Origin: Pedobacter sp. Leaf250
GTDB taxonomy: Bacteria > Bacteroidota > Bacteroidia > Sphingobacteriales > Sphingobacteriaceae
NCBI RefSeq assembly: GCF_920984735.1
Contig: NZ_CAKLBU010000018.1
Coordinates: 1-64,000 of the forward strand
DNA length: 64,000 nt
Direction: 5' to 3'
Shown piece by piece: positions 33,232-42,032 of this stretch. The translations under genes were made by a program, and so were the position numbers. Below the pieces are notes generated by a model. The model saw only the letters and a list, made by a program, of their open reading frames with translations. It had not been told where the DNA came from and ran no database searches. The stretch's first letter is position 1. Each line of letters opens with the position of its first letter.

Positions 33232-35133
33232 ATGCTGAATCCCTTTTTCAATAAAACATACTTTCTTTTTTTAGTCATTTTACTGCTATCAAATTCCAGT
33301 TTAATGGCTCAAAAAGCTGTGGAAATAAAAAATGATGTTCCACAGCATATCTTTACATTCAAGGAAATCGAAGTATTGGAAGATGAAAAGGGCAAATTCA
33401 CTTTCAACGAAATTAAAAGCCCAAGCTTTGATCAAAAATTCAAGGCCAGTATTACCAGTACTCCACAAACCAAGAATTTAAACAAAACTTATTGGTTCCG
33501 AATCAAAATTAAACCCAATGAAGCAGTAGAAAAGCCGCTGATTTTGGAATTTTTTGATCAAACCATTGATTATATTACCGTATACATTCCACAGCCTGAT
33601 AAAAGCTACCAAATAGAAAACCTGGGCGATGCAAACCCTTTTGATGAGCGCTTAATTCACCATAAAAATTTCGAAATTCCCATTAAAAATGAGGGTAAAG
33701 AGATTCAAACATATTACTTCAAAATTAGCTCTTCGCAAATTTCTGATGTAATTATTGTTCTCCGAACTGCCGAATGGTTTATTTCCTATGCTTTGGATGA
33801 ATACTTCTATTTCGGCATTTTCTATGGAATGATCCTCGTTTTCAGCTTCTACAACCTGATCATGTTCATCGCCATCAGGCAGAAACAATACCTCTATTAT
33901 GTACTATATAATTTAAGCGTTGGCTTTTTTGAAATGAGCAGTGATGGCATTGCTTATCAATATTTGTGGCCTAATGCACCCGAATGGAATCAGGTGGCTT
34001 ATGCTTTTTCACTATGTGCCACTAGTATTTTCGCCTTACTATTTACAAGAGAATTGCTATTTGTAAAAGCCAAGGCTCCAAAGCTCAATCAATTGATTAT
34101 GGCGGTAATCATCGTTCGATTGGTCTTTTTTGTTTACTGTTATCTATTTGATCAAACACTTTTTAGCTATAAATTTATCGAAGCTATACCCCTTTCGGTA
34201 GCATTTTTTACAGGAATTTATATTTACAAAAATGGTTACCAGCCGGCACGTTTCTTCGTTTTGGGTTATAGTTTCTTGTTTGCAGGTTTCACATTAAAAA
34301 TTTTAATTATGCTTGGTGTAAGCTGGTTAAATTTTGGTGCAATCAGTTATTATAGCTTAAGTTTTTGTTTTGTGCTGGAGATGGTTTTTCTATCTTTTGC
34401 CATTGGAGATAAGGTTCGTTTATTAAAGCTCAAAAAAGATAAAGCACAGCAGAAAATTATCAAACAGATGGCAATAAATGCCCGGCTAAAAGATACCATT
34501 AACCAGGAATTAGAAACAAAAGTAGAAGAGCGTACCCGCGAAGTTTACCATAAATCGCTAATCATTGAAAGTAAAAATCAAGCCCTCGAAGAAGTAAATT
34601 CATTACTTCAAAAACAAGCAGAGGAAATTTCGCGAATGAATGTACTGCTTGAGCAGGATAATGAACAGCTTCAAACCAGCGTAGAAAAAGTATCACGCGA
34701 TCGGGTAATGAATACCGAAGTGGATTTCGAAGAATTCAGCAAAATTTATCCTGATAAGGAAAGCTGCTATGAATTTTTGTCAGAATTAAAATGGAGTAAG
34801 GGCTACCACTGTAGAAAATGTAGTCACGATCATTATTTCTCTGGACATATTTTGCACAGTAGAAGATGTAGTAAATGTGGTTATGAAGAATCGGTAACTA
34901 CCTATACCATATTTCACAATACCAGAATACCAATCAATAAAGCTTTTTATATGATTTTCCTAATCTACTCTTCGAAAGGAAAAATCTCTTCTCACAAATT
35001 ATCAGAACTTCTTTCCATTAGGCAAAGCACCTGCTGGACCTTTGGAACCAGAATTAAAAAAGTTATGGAAGACAGGAAGAAGACGCTTAAAAAAACCAAT
35101 AAAAATGGCTGGAGCCAACTGGTAATCGAGTAG
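33232..35133 (+). CDS. 7TM-DISM receptor fused to an IS1595-transposase-like zinc ribbon
   Basis: A 633-residue membrane protein. Signal peptide (about 1-27, ending SLMAQ) is followed by an extracellular 7TMR-DISMED2-like beta domain (about 40-180) with NKTYWFRIKIKP and LEFFDQTIDYITVYIP. Seven membrane helices of the 7TM-DISM type occupy about 190-400, and a coiled coil (ELETKVEERTREVYHKSL onward) about 410-490. The C-terminus is not a kinase or cyclase. It holds CRKC (C527, C530) and CSKC (C546, C549), then a helical part (GKISSHKLSELLSIRQSTCW) that matches the N-terminal zinc ribbon and HTH-like region of IS1595-family transposases. No DDE catalytic domain follows. It lies 292 bp upstream of susC; a link to that locus is inference. 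Confidence 0.82.
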   Translation: MLNPFFNKTYFLFLVILLLSNSSLMAQKAVEIKNDVPQHIFTFKEIEVLEDEKGKFTFNEIKSPSFDQKFKASITSTPQTKNLNKTYWFRIKIKPNEAVEKPLILEFFDQTIDYITVYIPQPDKSYQIENLGDANPFDERLIHHKNFEIPIKNEGKEIQTYYFKISSSQISDVIIVLRTAEWFISYALDEYFYFGIFYGMILVFSFYNLIMFIAIRQKQYLYYVLYNLSVGFFEMSSDGIAYQYLWPNAPEWNQVAYAFSLCATSIFALLFTRELLFVKAKAPKLNQLIMAVIIVRLVFFVYCYLFDQTLFSYKFIEAIPLSVAFFTGIYIYKNGYQPARFFVLGYSFLFAGFTLKILIMLGVSWLNFGAISYYSLSFCFVLEMVFLSFAIGDKVRLLKLKKDKAQQKIIKQMAINARLKDTINQELETKVEERTREVYHKSLIIESKNQALEEVNSLLQKQAEEISRMNVLLEQDNEQLQTSVEKVSRDRVMNTEVDFEEFSKIYPDKESCYEFLSELKWSKGYHCRKCSHDHYFSGHILHSRRCSKCGYEESVTTYTIFHNTRIPINKAFYMIFLIYSSKGKISSHKLSELLSIRQSTCWTFGTRIKKVMEDRKKTLKKTNKNGWSQLVIE

Positions 35134-35195
35134 CTCAATACATCCTTTAGTCATAACTTCGTTGTTTTAAACCTTAATTCATTAAAAAGATATAA

Positions 35196-35307
35196 GGTGC
35201 TAAAGCGTATCAAAATCTTATCGACAGGCTACTCTATCAGAATGCTTAAACGCTGATAATCAATACCTAAACATGGATTTATTATACGGTACTTAAGCGT
35301 ATCAAAA
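35196..35307. promoter_or_regulatory. Pair of 20-bp direct repeats upstream of susC
   Basis: GGTGCTAAAGCGTATCAAAA (35196-35215) and GGTACTTAAGCGTATCAAAA (35288-35307) are 18/20 identical and 92 bp apart. Between them lies an inverted repeat TATCAG/CTGATA (35235-35240 and 35253-35258). They sit between the receptor gene and the susC promoter, where operator sites would be expected. No binding protein can be assigned from sequence. Confidence 0.6.
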
Positions 35308-35362
35308 AAATCATAACAAACTAATTATCAGTAATTTACACAAAATTTAATACCCTAAAAAC

Positions 35363-35394
35363 TTGTATTTAACATAAAATGAGTAGTAACTTTA
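35363..35394 (+). promoter_or_regulatory. Likely promoter of the SusC/SusD operon
   Basis: TTG at 35363-35365 and TAACTTTA at 35387-35394 (one mismatch to TAnnTTTG) are 21 bp apart, the spacing expected of a Bacteroidota -33/-7 promoter. The box ends 31 bp before the susC ATG. Confidence 0.5.
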
Positions 35395-35425
35395 CACTGT
35401 ATAACAATTAACAAGCGCAAAAATT

Positions 35426-38338
35426 ATGAGAAAAAAGTTTACATTGCTTATGGTGTGTATACTGTGCGGAATCTCTTTGAGTATGGCACAGAATATTACT
35501 ATAAAGGGTCTAGTAAAAGATCAAAAAGGTCTTCCACTACCTGGAGTTTCTGTAAAAGTAAAAGGAACTAACCAAGGAGCCTCCACTGCCGATAACGGTA
35601 GCTTTAGTATCACTGCTCCACAAAACGCTACATTGGAGTTTTCATTCATCGGTTTTAAAGCTGTTGAAGAAGTAGTGAATAATCGTACAAATATTAATGT
35701 TACCCTATCTGATGATAATCAACAATTGAATGAAGTTGTGGTAATTGGTTATGGTACAACAGTTAAGAAAGATTTAACAACTGCCGTAGTATCTGTTTCA
35801 TCGAAAGATTTAGAGAACCAACCCATTACAAATCCTTTACAGGCCATTCAAGGTCGTGCAGCAGGTGTTCAGGTAAGTTCGCAATCAGGAAAACCAGGGG
35901 CTGGTATTTCCATCAGCATCAGGGGTAATACATCTATCACGGCTTCTAACAGTCCATTGTATGTAATTGATGGGGTAACTTCGAGAGATGCCAGTTTTGT
36001 AAATGCAAACGACATTGAATCAATGACGATTCTAAAAGATGCGTCTGCTGCAGCCATTTATGGTTCAAGCGGTGCTAATGGTGTAGTTTTAATCACGACT
36101 AAAAAAGGCTCTTCGGGCAAATTGAAAGTTGCCATAAATGCTTTTACCGGATTTTCTAATTTCTGGCAGGAGCAAGAAGTTTTAAATAGCGATCAGTATG
36201 TTGGTTTAATGAGAGAATTGGGCTACACCTCTTTTGGTGGTACTAACAATACCGATTGGCAAAAAGAAACTTTTGGAACCGGAAAGCAAAATCAATATCA
36301 GGTTTCGCTATCAGGCGGAACAAAAAGCGGTCAATATTATTTCTCTACAGGTTACCAACAAGATCAAGGAGTTGTTGCACCTGCAAAATTAGATCGTTTA
36401 ACGGCTAACTTTAACGGAACGCAGAACATTACGCCATGGTTAAAATTAACTGGAAATGCTGTTTTAACCTCAAGCACATCTATCGATGTTGGTGATAATA
36501 GCAGTGTTTCTCGTGGCGGAGTTATTTTAGGTGCTTTAACCACACCACCTACAATCGGTATCTTCGAAGCAAATGGTCAATATACAACCATTCCAAATGC
36601 TGGCGGATGGGATAACCCATTGGCATTGGCTTATGGTTCAGATAATAGAAATAGAAACTTCAAATTCATTGGTGCTTTTGGCGCACAGTTAAATTTCACC
36701 AAAGATTTATTTTTAAAATCGACCATCAGTACCAATAACAATAGAAATTTCTATCGTTACTTTACCGATAATTTCTTAACCACTTATGGCCGTCAGGAAA
36801 GAGGCGTTGTTCGTGGTAATTCTACAAGAGAGGGCGTTTGGTTAAATGAGAACATTTTAAATTACACCAAAAACGTAGGTAAAAATGCATTTACGGCAAC
36901 AGGTGGTTATACCATTCAATCATCAGATTGGAAATATAACAATTACGAATCTACTCGTTTCTATGATGTTTCAGGCAACCCAACCACGCCATCAGTTGCC
37001 TTAACAATCCCACAGCAAGCACAATGGAGCAAGCAATCGTACCTTGCCCGTGTAACTTATGCTTATGACAGTAAATATTTATTCAGCTCAAACTTTAGAG
37101 CGGATGGTTCATCAAGATTTGCAAAAGAAAATCGCTTTGGCTACTTCCCTTCAGTTTCTGCTGGCTGGAGAATTTCCGGAGAGAATTTCATGAAAGAAAG
37201 CAAAACCATTGATGATTTAAAAATTCGTGGTAGCTGGGGTAAAGTGGGTAATGATGAAGGTATTGGAGATTACGCTTACCTAAAACTTTATAGCGTGAAT
37301 GCGCAAGGCGAATACAACCTGCAAAATCCGGCTAATAATGCGCTTACTTGGGAGAAAACAACTCAAACCAATGTGGGTGTAGATTTAACGATGTTTAAAA
37401 GTAGAATTACATTTAGTGCCGATGCCTATTTGAAAAAAACAAATGATTTATTGATCAATGTACAACTGCCTCCATCGTCTGGCTTCGGACAACAGGCTTA
37501 TAATGTTGGTGCAATGGAAAATAAAGGTTTGGAATTTAGCTTATCTACTAAAAACTTTGATCGCGAGAAATTTAAGTGGACAACAGATTTAAACTTCTCT
37601 TTAAACCGTAATAAGGTTACTGATTTAGGTTCTACCACACAATCTTTGGATTTCGCGGGTATTTATGAGCGTGATGCCGCTGTTAGAGTGGTTACAGGAA
37701 TGCCATTAGGCAGTTTTTATGGATATCAATTTACAGGTGTAAATCCAGCAACGGGTGCTGCTCAATATGCTGATACCAACGGCAATGGCGTAACAGGTTC
37801 TGCTGATCCTGGTGATAGAACTTTTATTGGTTCTGCCCAACCGAAATTTATCTATGGAATGACCAACAATTTAACTTACGGAAACTGGAATTTAAATATC
37901 TTTTTCCAAGGTGTTCAAGGAAGCCAATTGTTTAATGCCACCAGAATTGATTTAGAAGGTATGTTTGATTCCAAAAATCAATCGGCTGTTGTATTAAACA
38001 GATGGACAACTCCAGGTCAGATTACAAATATTCCAAAGGCATTGAGAAGCAGTTCAGAAAACTCGCTGACTTCGAGTCGCTTTGTTGAAGATGCTTCTTA
38101 CCTGCGTTTAAAAACAGCCACATTATCTTACAGTTTTGGCCAGTCAGTATTGGAAAAATTGAGGATGAGCAAAATTACCGTATTTGCAACAGGTTATAAT
38201 TTGTTAACCTTCACCAATTATTCTGGTTTAGATCCAGAGGTGAATGTAAGTTCAGCAAATGGTCCTAACATGGGCGTAGATTTTGGAACCTATCCACAAT
38301 CAAGAAGTATATTATTCGGTGTTAATGTTGGATTTTAA
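35426..38338 (+). CDS. SusC/RagA-family TonB-dependent outer-membrane transporter
   Basis: TonB-dependent transporter of 970 residues that imports oligosaccharides with its SusD partner. In order: signal peptide (MRKKFTLLMVCILCGISLSM, cleavage after AQ), a carboxypeptidase-like regulatory domain (ITIKGLVKDQKGLPLPGVSV, about 22-105), the TonB box region NEVVVIGYGTTVKKD, the plug with GKPGAGISISIRGNTS and SPLYVIDGV, and a 22-strand barrel to the final GVNVGF. There is no N-terminal extension (STN domain), so sigma/anti-sigma signalling through this receptor is not expected. The susD gene follows after 11 bp. Confidence 0.95.
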   Translation: MRKKFTLLMVCILCGISLSMAQNITIKGLVKDQKGLPLPGVSVKVKGTNQGASTADNGSFSITAPQNATLEFSFIGFKAVEEVVNNRTNINVTLSDDNQQLNEVVVIGYGTTVKKDLTTAVVSVSSKDLENQPITNPLQAIQGRAAGVQVSSQSGKPGAGISISIRGNTSITASNSPLYVIDGVTSRDASFVNANDIESMTILKDASAAAIYGSSGANGVVLITTKKGSSGKLKVAINAFTGFSNFWQEQEVLNSDQYVGLMRELGYTSFGGTNNTDWQKETFGTGKQNQYQVSLSGGTKSGQYYFSTGYQQDQGVVAPAKLDRLTANFNGTQNITPWLKLTGNAVLTSSTSIDVGDNSSVSRGGVILGALTTPPTIGIFEANGQYTTIPNAGGWDNPLALAYGSDNRNRNFKFIGAFGAQLNFTKDLFLKSTISTNNNRNFYRYFTDNFLTTYGRQERGVVRGNSTREGVWLNENILNYTKNVGKNAFTATGGYTIQSSDWKYNNYESTRFYDVSGNPTTPSVALTIPQQAQWSKQSYLARVTYAYDSKYLFSSNFRADGSSRFAKENRFGYFPSVSAGWRISGENFMKESKTIDDLKIRGSWGKVGNDEGIGDYAYLKLYSVNAQGEYNLQNPANNALTWEKTTQTNVGVDLTMFKSRITFSADAYLKKTNDLLINVQLPPSSGFGQQAYNVGAMENKGLEFSLSTKNFDREKFKWTTDLNFSLNRNKVTDLGSTTQSLDFAGIYERDAAVRVVTGMPLGSFYGYQFTGVNPATGAAQYADTNGNGVTGSADPGDRTFIGSAQPKFIYGMTNNLTYGNWNLNIFFQGVQGSQLFNATRIDLEGMFDSKNQSAVVLNRWTTPGQITNIPKALRSSSENSLTSSRFVEDASYLRLKTATLSYSFGQSVLEKLRMSKITVFATGYNLLTFTNYSGLDPEVNVSSANGPNMGVDFGTYPQSRSILFGVNVGF

Positions 38339-38349
38339 GAAATAAGAAG

Positions 38350-39774
38350 ATGAAACTAAAAATATATTCATTAGTAGCAATTGCAGCATTAACCATTACC
38401 ATGCAAAGCGGTTGTAAAAAAGATTTCCTTGATAAGCAACCATTTAACCAGGTAACTGGCGATGTGGCGTTTACAACAGCTGCAGGAGCAGAAAAACTAA
38501 TTTCAGGTGCTTATGGTGGCATGTATAATGATTACCATATTTGGGATTACATGATTAATGGTGATGTAACTGCAGATAATGCCTACGCGGGCGGCGATAA
38601 CCCTGCAAATATCCAAATCGATTTATTTACCACCAATTCAACCAATGGGAATGTTGGCCGCGATTGGAGTGGGTTATATTCAAATATTAAAAATGCCAAT
38701 GAGGTGTTGGAAAATGTACCCAACATTCAGGATCCGGCTTTAGATGCAGGTGGTAGAAGAAGCCAGATTTTGGGAGAAGCTTCAACCCTTCGTGCTTACT
38801 TTTATTTCCATTTGGTAAGGTTATGGGGCGGTGTGCCATTGGTATTAAAATCGCCAACTTCTTTAGAGGAAATGCAAAAATCACGTTCATCAGTTGATGA
38901 AGTTTATGCGCAAATCATCAAAGATTTAGAATATGCCTTACCATTGGTAAGAATTTCGGCACCAAATAAAGGCATCATAACCAAAGGTATTGTGAATGCT
39001 TTATTAGCCAAAGTGTATGCATCGAAACCTACACCAGATTGGACTAAAGTACAACAATATGCAGATGCAACCATCAACGGTGGTTATTCATTAATTGGAT
39101 CATTCGATCAATTATTTGATGGCGCACATAAAAACAACAGCGAATCGATTTGGGAAATGCAATACGATGGTTGGGGCGGCCCTTCTGGTCGTGGTAATTG
39201 GATGACTGGCGTAATTGTGGGCACAGGATGGAAACGTTTTTGTACTCCCACAAATGATTTAGTAGCTGCATTTAATGCCGAAGGTGATGTTATTCGCAGA
39301 AATTCGAGCATCAGTTTTAAAAATGTATCTACCGAAGGCTGGTCTGATGATTATTGGTCAAAATCAAATTATCCTTTCATTAACAAATACCGTAATGATG
39401 ATTTGGCTAACTCTTACATCATTCGCTTAGCTGACATTAAATTATTAAAAGCTGAAGCATTAAATGAGTTAAGTGCAGCCGGATGGTCAACTGCGGCGCC
39501 AATAGTAAATGAAATTCGTACCCGTGTAAATTTGGGTGCTACACCAGCAGCAAGCCAAGCGGCAATGCGTTTGGCAATTGAAAAAGAACGCCGTTTAGAA
39601 CTGGCTTTTGAAGGTCAGCGTTGGTTTGATTTATTGAGAACAAACAGAGCGATTCCTGTTATGAATGCCCAAACAAATGGTAGCGGTGCCAACTTAAATT
39701 ACAATGTTACTGCTGCGAAATTGCTATTCCCTATTCCACAGGCTGAATGGGATAGAAACCCAAACATTCGTTAG
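38350..39774 (+). CDS. SusD/RagB-family nutrient-binding outer-membrane lipoprotein
   Basis: Surface lipoprotein of 474 residues that caps the SusC transporter and binds the glycan. It has a lipoprotein signal (MKLKIYSLVAIAALTITMQ, lipobox SGC, acylated Cys about residue 22) and the family opening KKDFLDKQPFNQVTGD. TPR-like helices (RAYFYFHLVRLWGGVPLVL) and the C-terminal ERRLELAFEGQRWFDLLRT block are typical of SusD. It is 11 bp from susC, so one operon. A strong hairpin lies downstream, before the GH30 gene. Confidence 0.94.
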   Translation: MKLKIYSLVAIAALTITMQSGCKKDFLDKQPFNQVTGDVAFTTAAGAEKLISGAYGGMYNDYHIWDYMINGDVTADNAYAGGDNPANIQIDLFTTNSTNGNVGRDWSGLYSNIKNANEVLENVPNIQDPALDAGGRRSQILGEASTLRAYFYFHLVRLWGGVPLVLKSPTSLEEMQKSRSSVDEVYAQIIKDLEYALPLVRISAPNKGIITKGIVNALLAKVYASKPTPDWTKVQQYADATINGGYSLIGSFDQLFDGAHKNNSESIWEMQYDGWGGPSGRGNWMTGVIVGTGWKRFCTPTNDLVAAFNAEGDVIRRNSSISFKNVSTEGWSDDYWSKSNYPFINKYRNDDLANSYIIRLADIKLLKAEALNELSAAGWSTAAPIVNEIRTRVNLGATPAASQAAMRLAIEKERRLELAFEGQRWFDLLRTNRAIPVMNAQTNGSGANLNYNVTAAKLLFPIPQAEWDRNPNIR

Positions 39775-39819
39775 TATTGATTTATTTAAGGGCCATCAAT
39801 TTGTCTTTAAATTTCAAAT

Positions 39820-39913
39820 AGCCAAAATACTGCTCAAAGTATTTTGGCTTTGATAAATGCGATTTTAATCACACAAATTAAATCTTAAAGGGTGGAGTTT
39901 AAGTTTACTCCAC
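39820..39913 (+). terminator. Two hairpins between susD and the GH30 gene
   Basis: The first is a perfect 12-bp stem (AGCCAAAATACT with AGTATTTTGGCT, 39820-39849) with a six-base loop and a modest T tract. The second is a perfect 7-bp stem (GTGGAGT with ACTCCAC, 39892-39913) followed by CCTTTT. They probably reduce read-through so that the GH30 enzyme is made at a lower level than SusC/SusD. Confidence 0.7.
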
Positions 39914-39951
39914 TCCTTTTAATCATCTACCTAATAAAAACCTAAAGGCAA

Positions 39952-41394
39952 ATGAAAACAATATTTAATACATGCCTGCTTGCAAGTATGCTTTTTGCAT
40001 CTTGCGCCTGTAAAAAAAATGCTTCAACAACCAGCCAACATAATAAACCTGAAACATTGCCTGTTAAAAGCGAAGTAGGCTTTTGGTTAACGAAAGGTGA
40101 TCAATCCCAGTTATTAAGCAAACAAAATGTTGCATTAAACTTTAGCGAAACAACTAACGCAAATCCAACTATTGAGGTTGATCCAAGTACAACTTTTCAA
40201 GAAATTGATGGATTTGGTTATACGCTAACTGGTGGAAGTGCCAGTTTGATCAATGCTTTACCAGCTGCCGAAAAAGACAAATTAATACAAGAACTTTTTG
40301 CTGTTGCTGATGATGCGATTTCTGTAAATTACATTAGAATTAGCATTGGTGGTTCTGATCTAAGTGCATATCCGTTTACCTATAATGACTTAGCAGATGG
40401 TGAAACTGATGAATCTCTGGCTAAATTTTCTATCGCTAAAGAGCAAACTGACCTAATTCCAATCTTAAAAAAGATTGTAGCCATCAACCCAAAAATCAAA
40501 ATTTTAGGATCTCCATGGACTGCTCCAATATGGATGAAAAGCAATAAGAGCTTTATTGGTGGTAATTTAAAGCCTGAATACTATCAAACCTATGCTAAAT
40601 ATTTAGTTAAATATATTCAGGCCATGAAAGCGGAAGGAATTGTTATTGATGCGATTACACCTCAAAATGAGCCTTTGCATCCTGGCAATAATCCAAGCAT
40701 GTACATGTCTGCCTTGGATCAGGCTAACTTTATCAAAACTGCATTAGGACCAATATTTAAAAGCAGTGGAATTGAAACGAAAATTATAATTTATGATCAC
40801 AATGCCGATAAGCCTGAATATCCGATTACTATATTGAATGATGCTGAAGCCAAAAAATATATCGATGGATCTGCATTTCACTTATATGCAGGCCCTATTT
40901 CGGCATTAACGCAGGTACGCAATGCGCATCCTGATAAAAATATTTATTTCACGGAGCAGTGGGTTGGCGGACCAAGTAATTTCGGAGAAGATTTAAAGTG
41001 GCATGTTTCTACCTTGATTATTGGTGCAACGCGTAATTGGAGCAGAAATGTTTTGGAATGGAACCTGGCAGCAGATCCCAATTACAATCCACATACCGAT
41101 AAAGGTGGTTGTACTTCTTGTTTAGGCGCCATCACTATTGCCCCTGCTATTAGTAGAAATGTAGCTTATTATGTTATTGCTCATGCATCGAAATTTGTTC
41201 CAACAGGCTCGGTCCGCATTGCATCAAACATTACCAATAATTTGCAAAATGTTGCATTTAAAACACCTGATGGAAAAAGAGTTTTAATCGTTTGTAATAA
41301 TAACAATAGCGAAACCACATTCAATATCAAATTCAATGGTAAGGTAGTTACGAGCGCTTTGGATAAAGGTGCTGTAGCAACTTATGTTTGGTAA
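39952..41394 (+). CDS. GH30-family glycoside hydrolase lipoprotein
   Basis: Glycoside hydrolase of 480 residues related to glucosylceramidases and endo-beta-1,6-glucanases. The lipoprotein signal ends in a Cys-containing LFASCACKK. The (beta/alpha)8 barrel shows QEIDGFGYTLTGGSA, LGSPWTAPIWMKSN, the acid/base E240 in TPQNEPLHPG and the nucleophile E335 in IYFTEQWVGG, then a beta-sandwich tail. Both catalytic acids are present, so it should be active. It is the only glycosidase next to this SusC/SusD pair and suggests a beta-1,6-glucan or glucosyl-type substrate; that specificity is inference. Confidence 0.88.
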   Translation: MKTIFNTCLLASMLFASCACKKNASTTSQHNKPETLPVKSEVGFWLTKGDQSQLLSKQNVALNFSETTNANPTIEVDPSTTFQEIDGFGYTLTGGSASLINALPAAEKDKLIQELFAVADDAISVNYIRISIGGSDLSAYPFTYNDLADGETDESLAKFSIAKEQTDLIPILKKIVAINPKIKILGSPWTAPIWMKSNKSFIGGNLKPEYYQTYAKYLVKYIQAMKAEGIVIDAITPQNEPLHPGNNPSMYMSALDQANFIKTALGPIFKSSGIETKIIIYDHNADKPEYPITILNDAEAKKYIDGSAFHLYAGPISALTQVRNAHPDKNIYFTEQWVGGPSNFGEDLKWHVSTLIIGATRNWSRNVLEWNLAADPNYNPHTDKGGCTSCLGAITIAPAISRNVAYYVIAHASKFVPTGSVRIASNITNNLQNVAFKTPDGKRVLIVCNNNNSETTFNIKFNGKVVTSALDKGAVATYVW

Positions 41395-41418
41395 AAATCT
41401 TGTTTAATTGTTTAGATG

Positions 41419-41441
41419 GCCTCGCTTTAGCGGGGCTTTCT
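41419..41441 (+). terminator. Terminator after the GH30 gene
   Basis: Stem GCCTCGCT with AGCGGGGC (one G-T pair) and a tight TT loop is followed by TTTCTAATTTTT. It closes the susCD-GH30 region. Confidence 0.75.
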
Positions 41442-41516
41442 AATTTTTAGAGATTTGTATTCAGGCAATCTTGGCAAGCTGTTTGCGTTAAATAACGATC
41501 AATCCTTAAAATAAAA

Positions 41517-41981
41517 ATGAAAAAATTAATCCCTTCGCTGTGCGTAGCCGTTACTTTAATGATGGCCTGCCAATCCAAAAACACCATTTCGGGTACTGGA
41601 GATTCAACAACTACAACTTCATCAGAAGATATTACTTCTACTCAATGTTATCAGTCTATCAAAAATAGAGATACGGCAATTGTGAGCTTAAATATTGAAA
41701 ATGAGAAAGTTACAGGTTCGCTTTCTTATAACTTATTTGAGAAAGACAAAAACAATGGCGTTGTTGCTGGAATAGTAAAAGGCGATACTATTATTGCCGA
41801 TTATACCTTTCAATCTGAAGGCTCAACATCTATTCGACAAGTTGCCTGGTTAAAACAGAATAATCAATTAATTGAAGGCTTTGGAGATGTGGAAGAAGTA
41901 GATGGAAAAACTAAGTTTAAAGATTTGGGAAAACTAAACTTTGATAAATCATTGGTTTTCAGCAAAATCAATTGTAAATAA
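41517..41981 (+). CDS. Small lipoprotein of unknown function
   Basis: A 154-residue lipoprotein with a signal ending LMMAC-QSK (acylated Cys near 18), then a Ser/Thr-rich linker and a compact beta-rich domain (CYQSIKNRDTAIVSLNIENEKVTGSLSYNLFEKDKNNGVVAGIVKGDTIIADYTFQ broken across several strands). I recognise the general form, a Bacteroidota lipocalin-like envelope lipoprotein, but not a named family. It lies alone between two terminators and is convergent with another small lipoprotein gene. No enzyme motif is visible. Confidence 0.7.
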   Translation: MKKLIPSLCVAVTLMMACQSKNTISGTGDSTTTTSSEDITSTQCYQSIKNRDTAIVSLNIENEKVTGSLSYNLFEKDKNNGVVAGIVKGDTIIADYTFQSEGSTSIRQVAWLKQNNQLIEGFGDVEEVDGKTKFKDLGKLNFDKSLVFSKINCK

Positions 41982-41985
41982 GAAA

Positions 41986-42011
41986 GGGCTTGCAATTTTC
42001 ATCGCAAGCCC
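41986..42011. terminator. Bidirectional hairpin between convergent lipoprotein genes
   Basis: A perfect 8-bp stem (GGGCTTGC with GCAAGCCC) with a 10-base loop lies 4 bp after the plus-strand lipoprotein stop and 21 bp from the end of the minus-strand gene. Confidence 0.7.
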
Positions 42012-42032
42012 AAATCACTAACACTAAAAAGT

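Noticed and set aside
33232..35133. Complete IS1595 insertion sequence downstream of or within the receptor gene
   Set aside because: Only the zinc-ribbon and HTH-like part is present in frame; there is no DDE domain, inverted repeat or target duplication visible.
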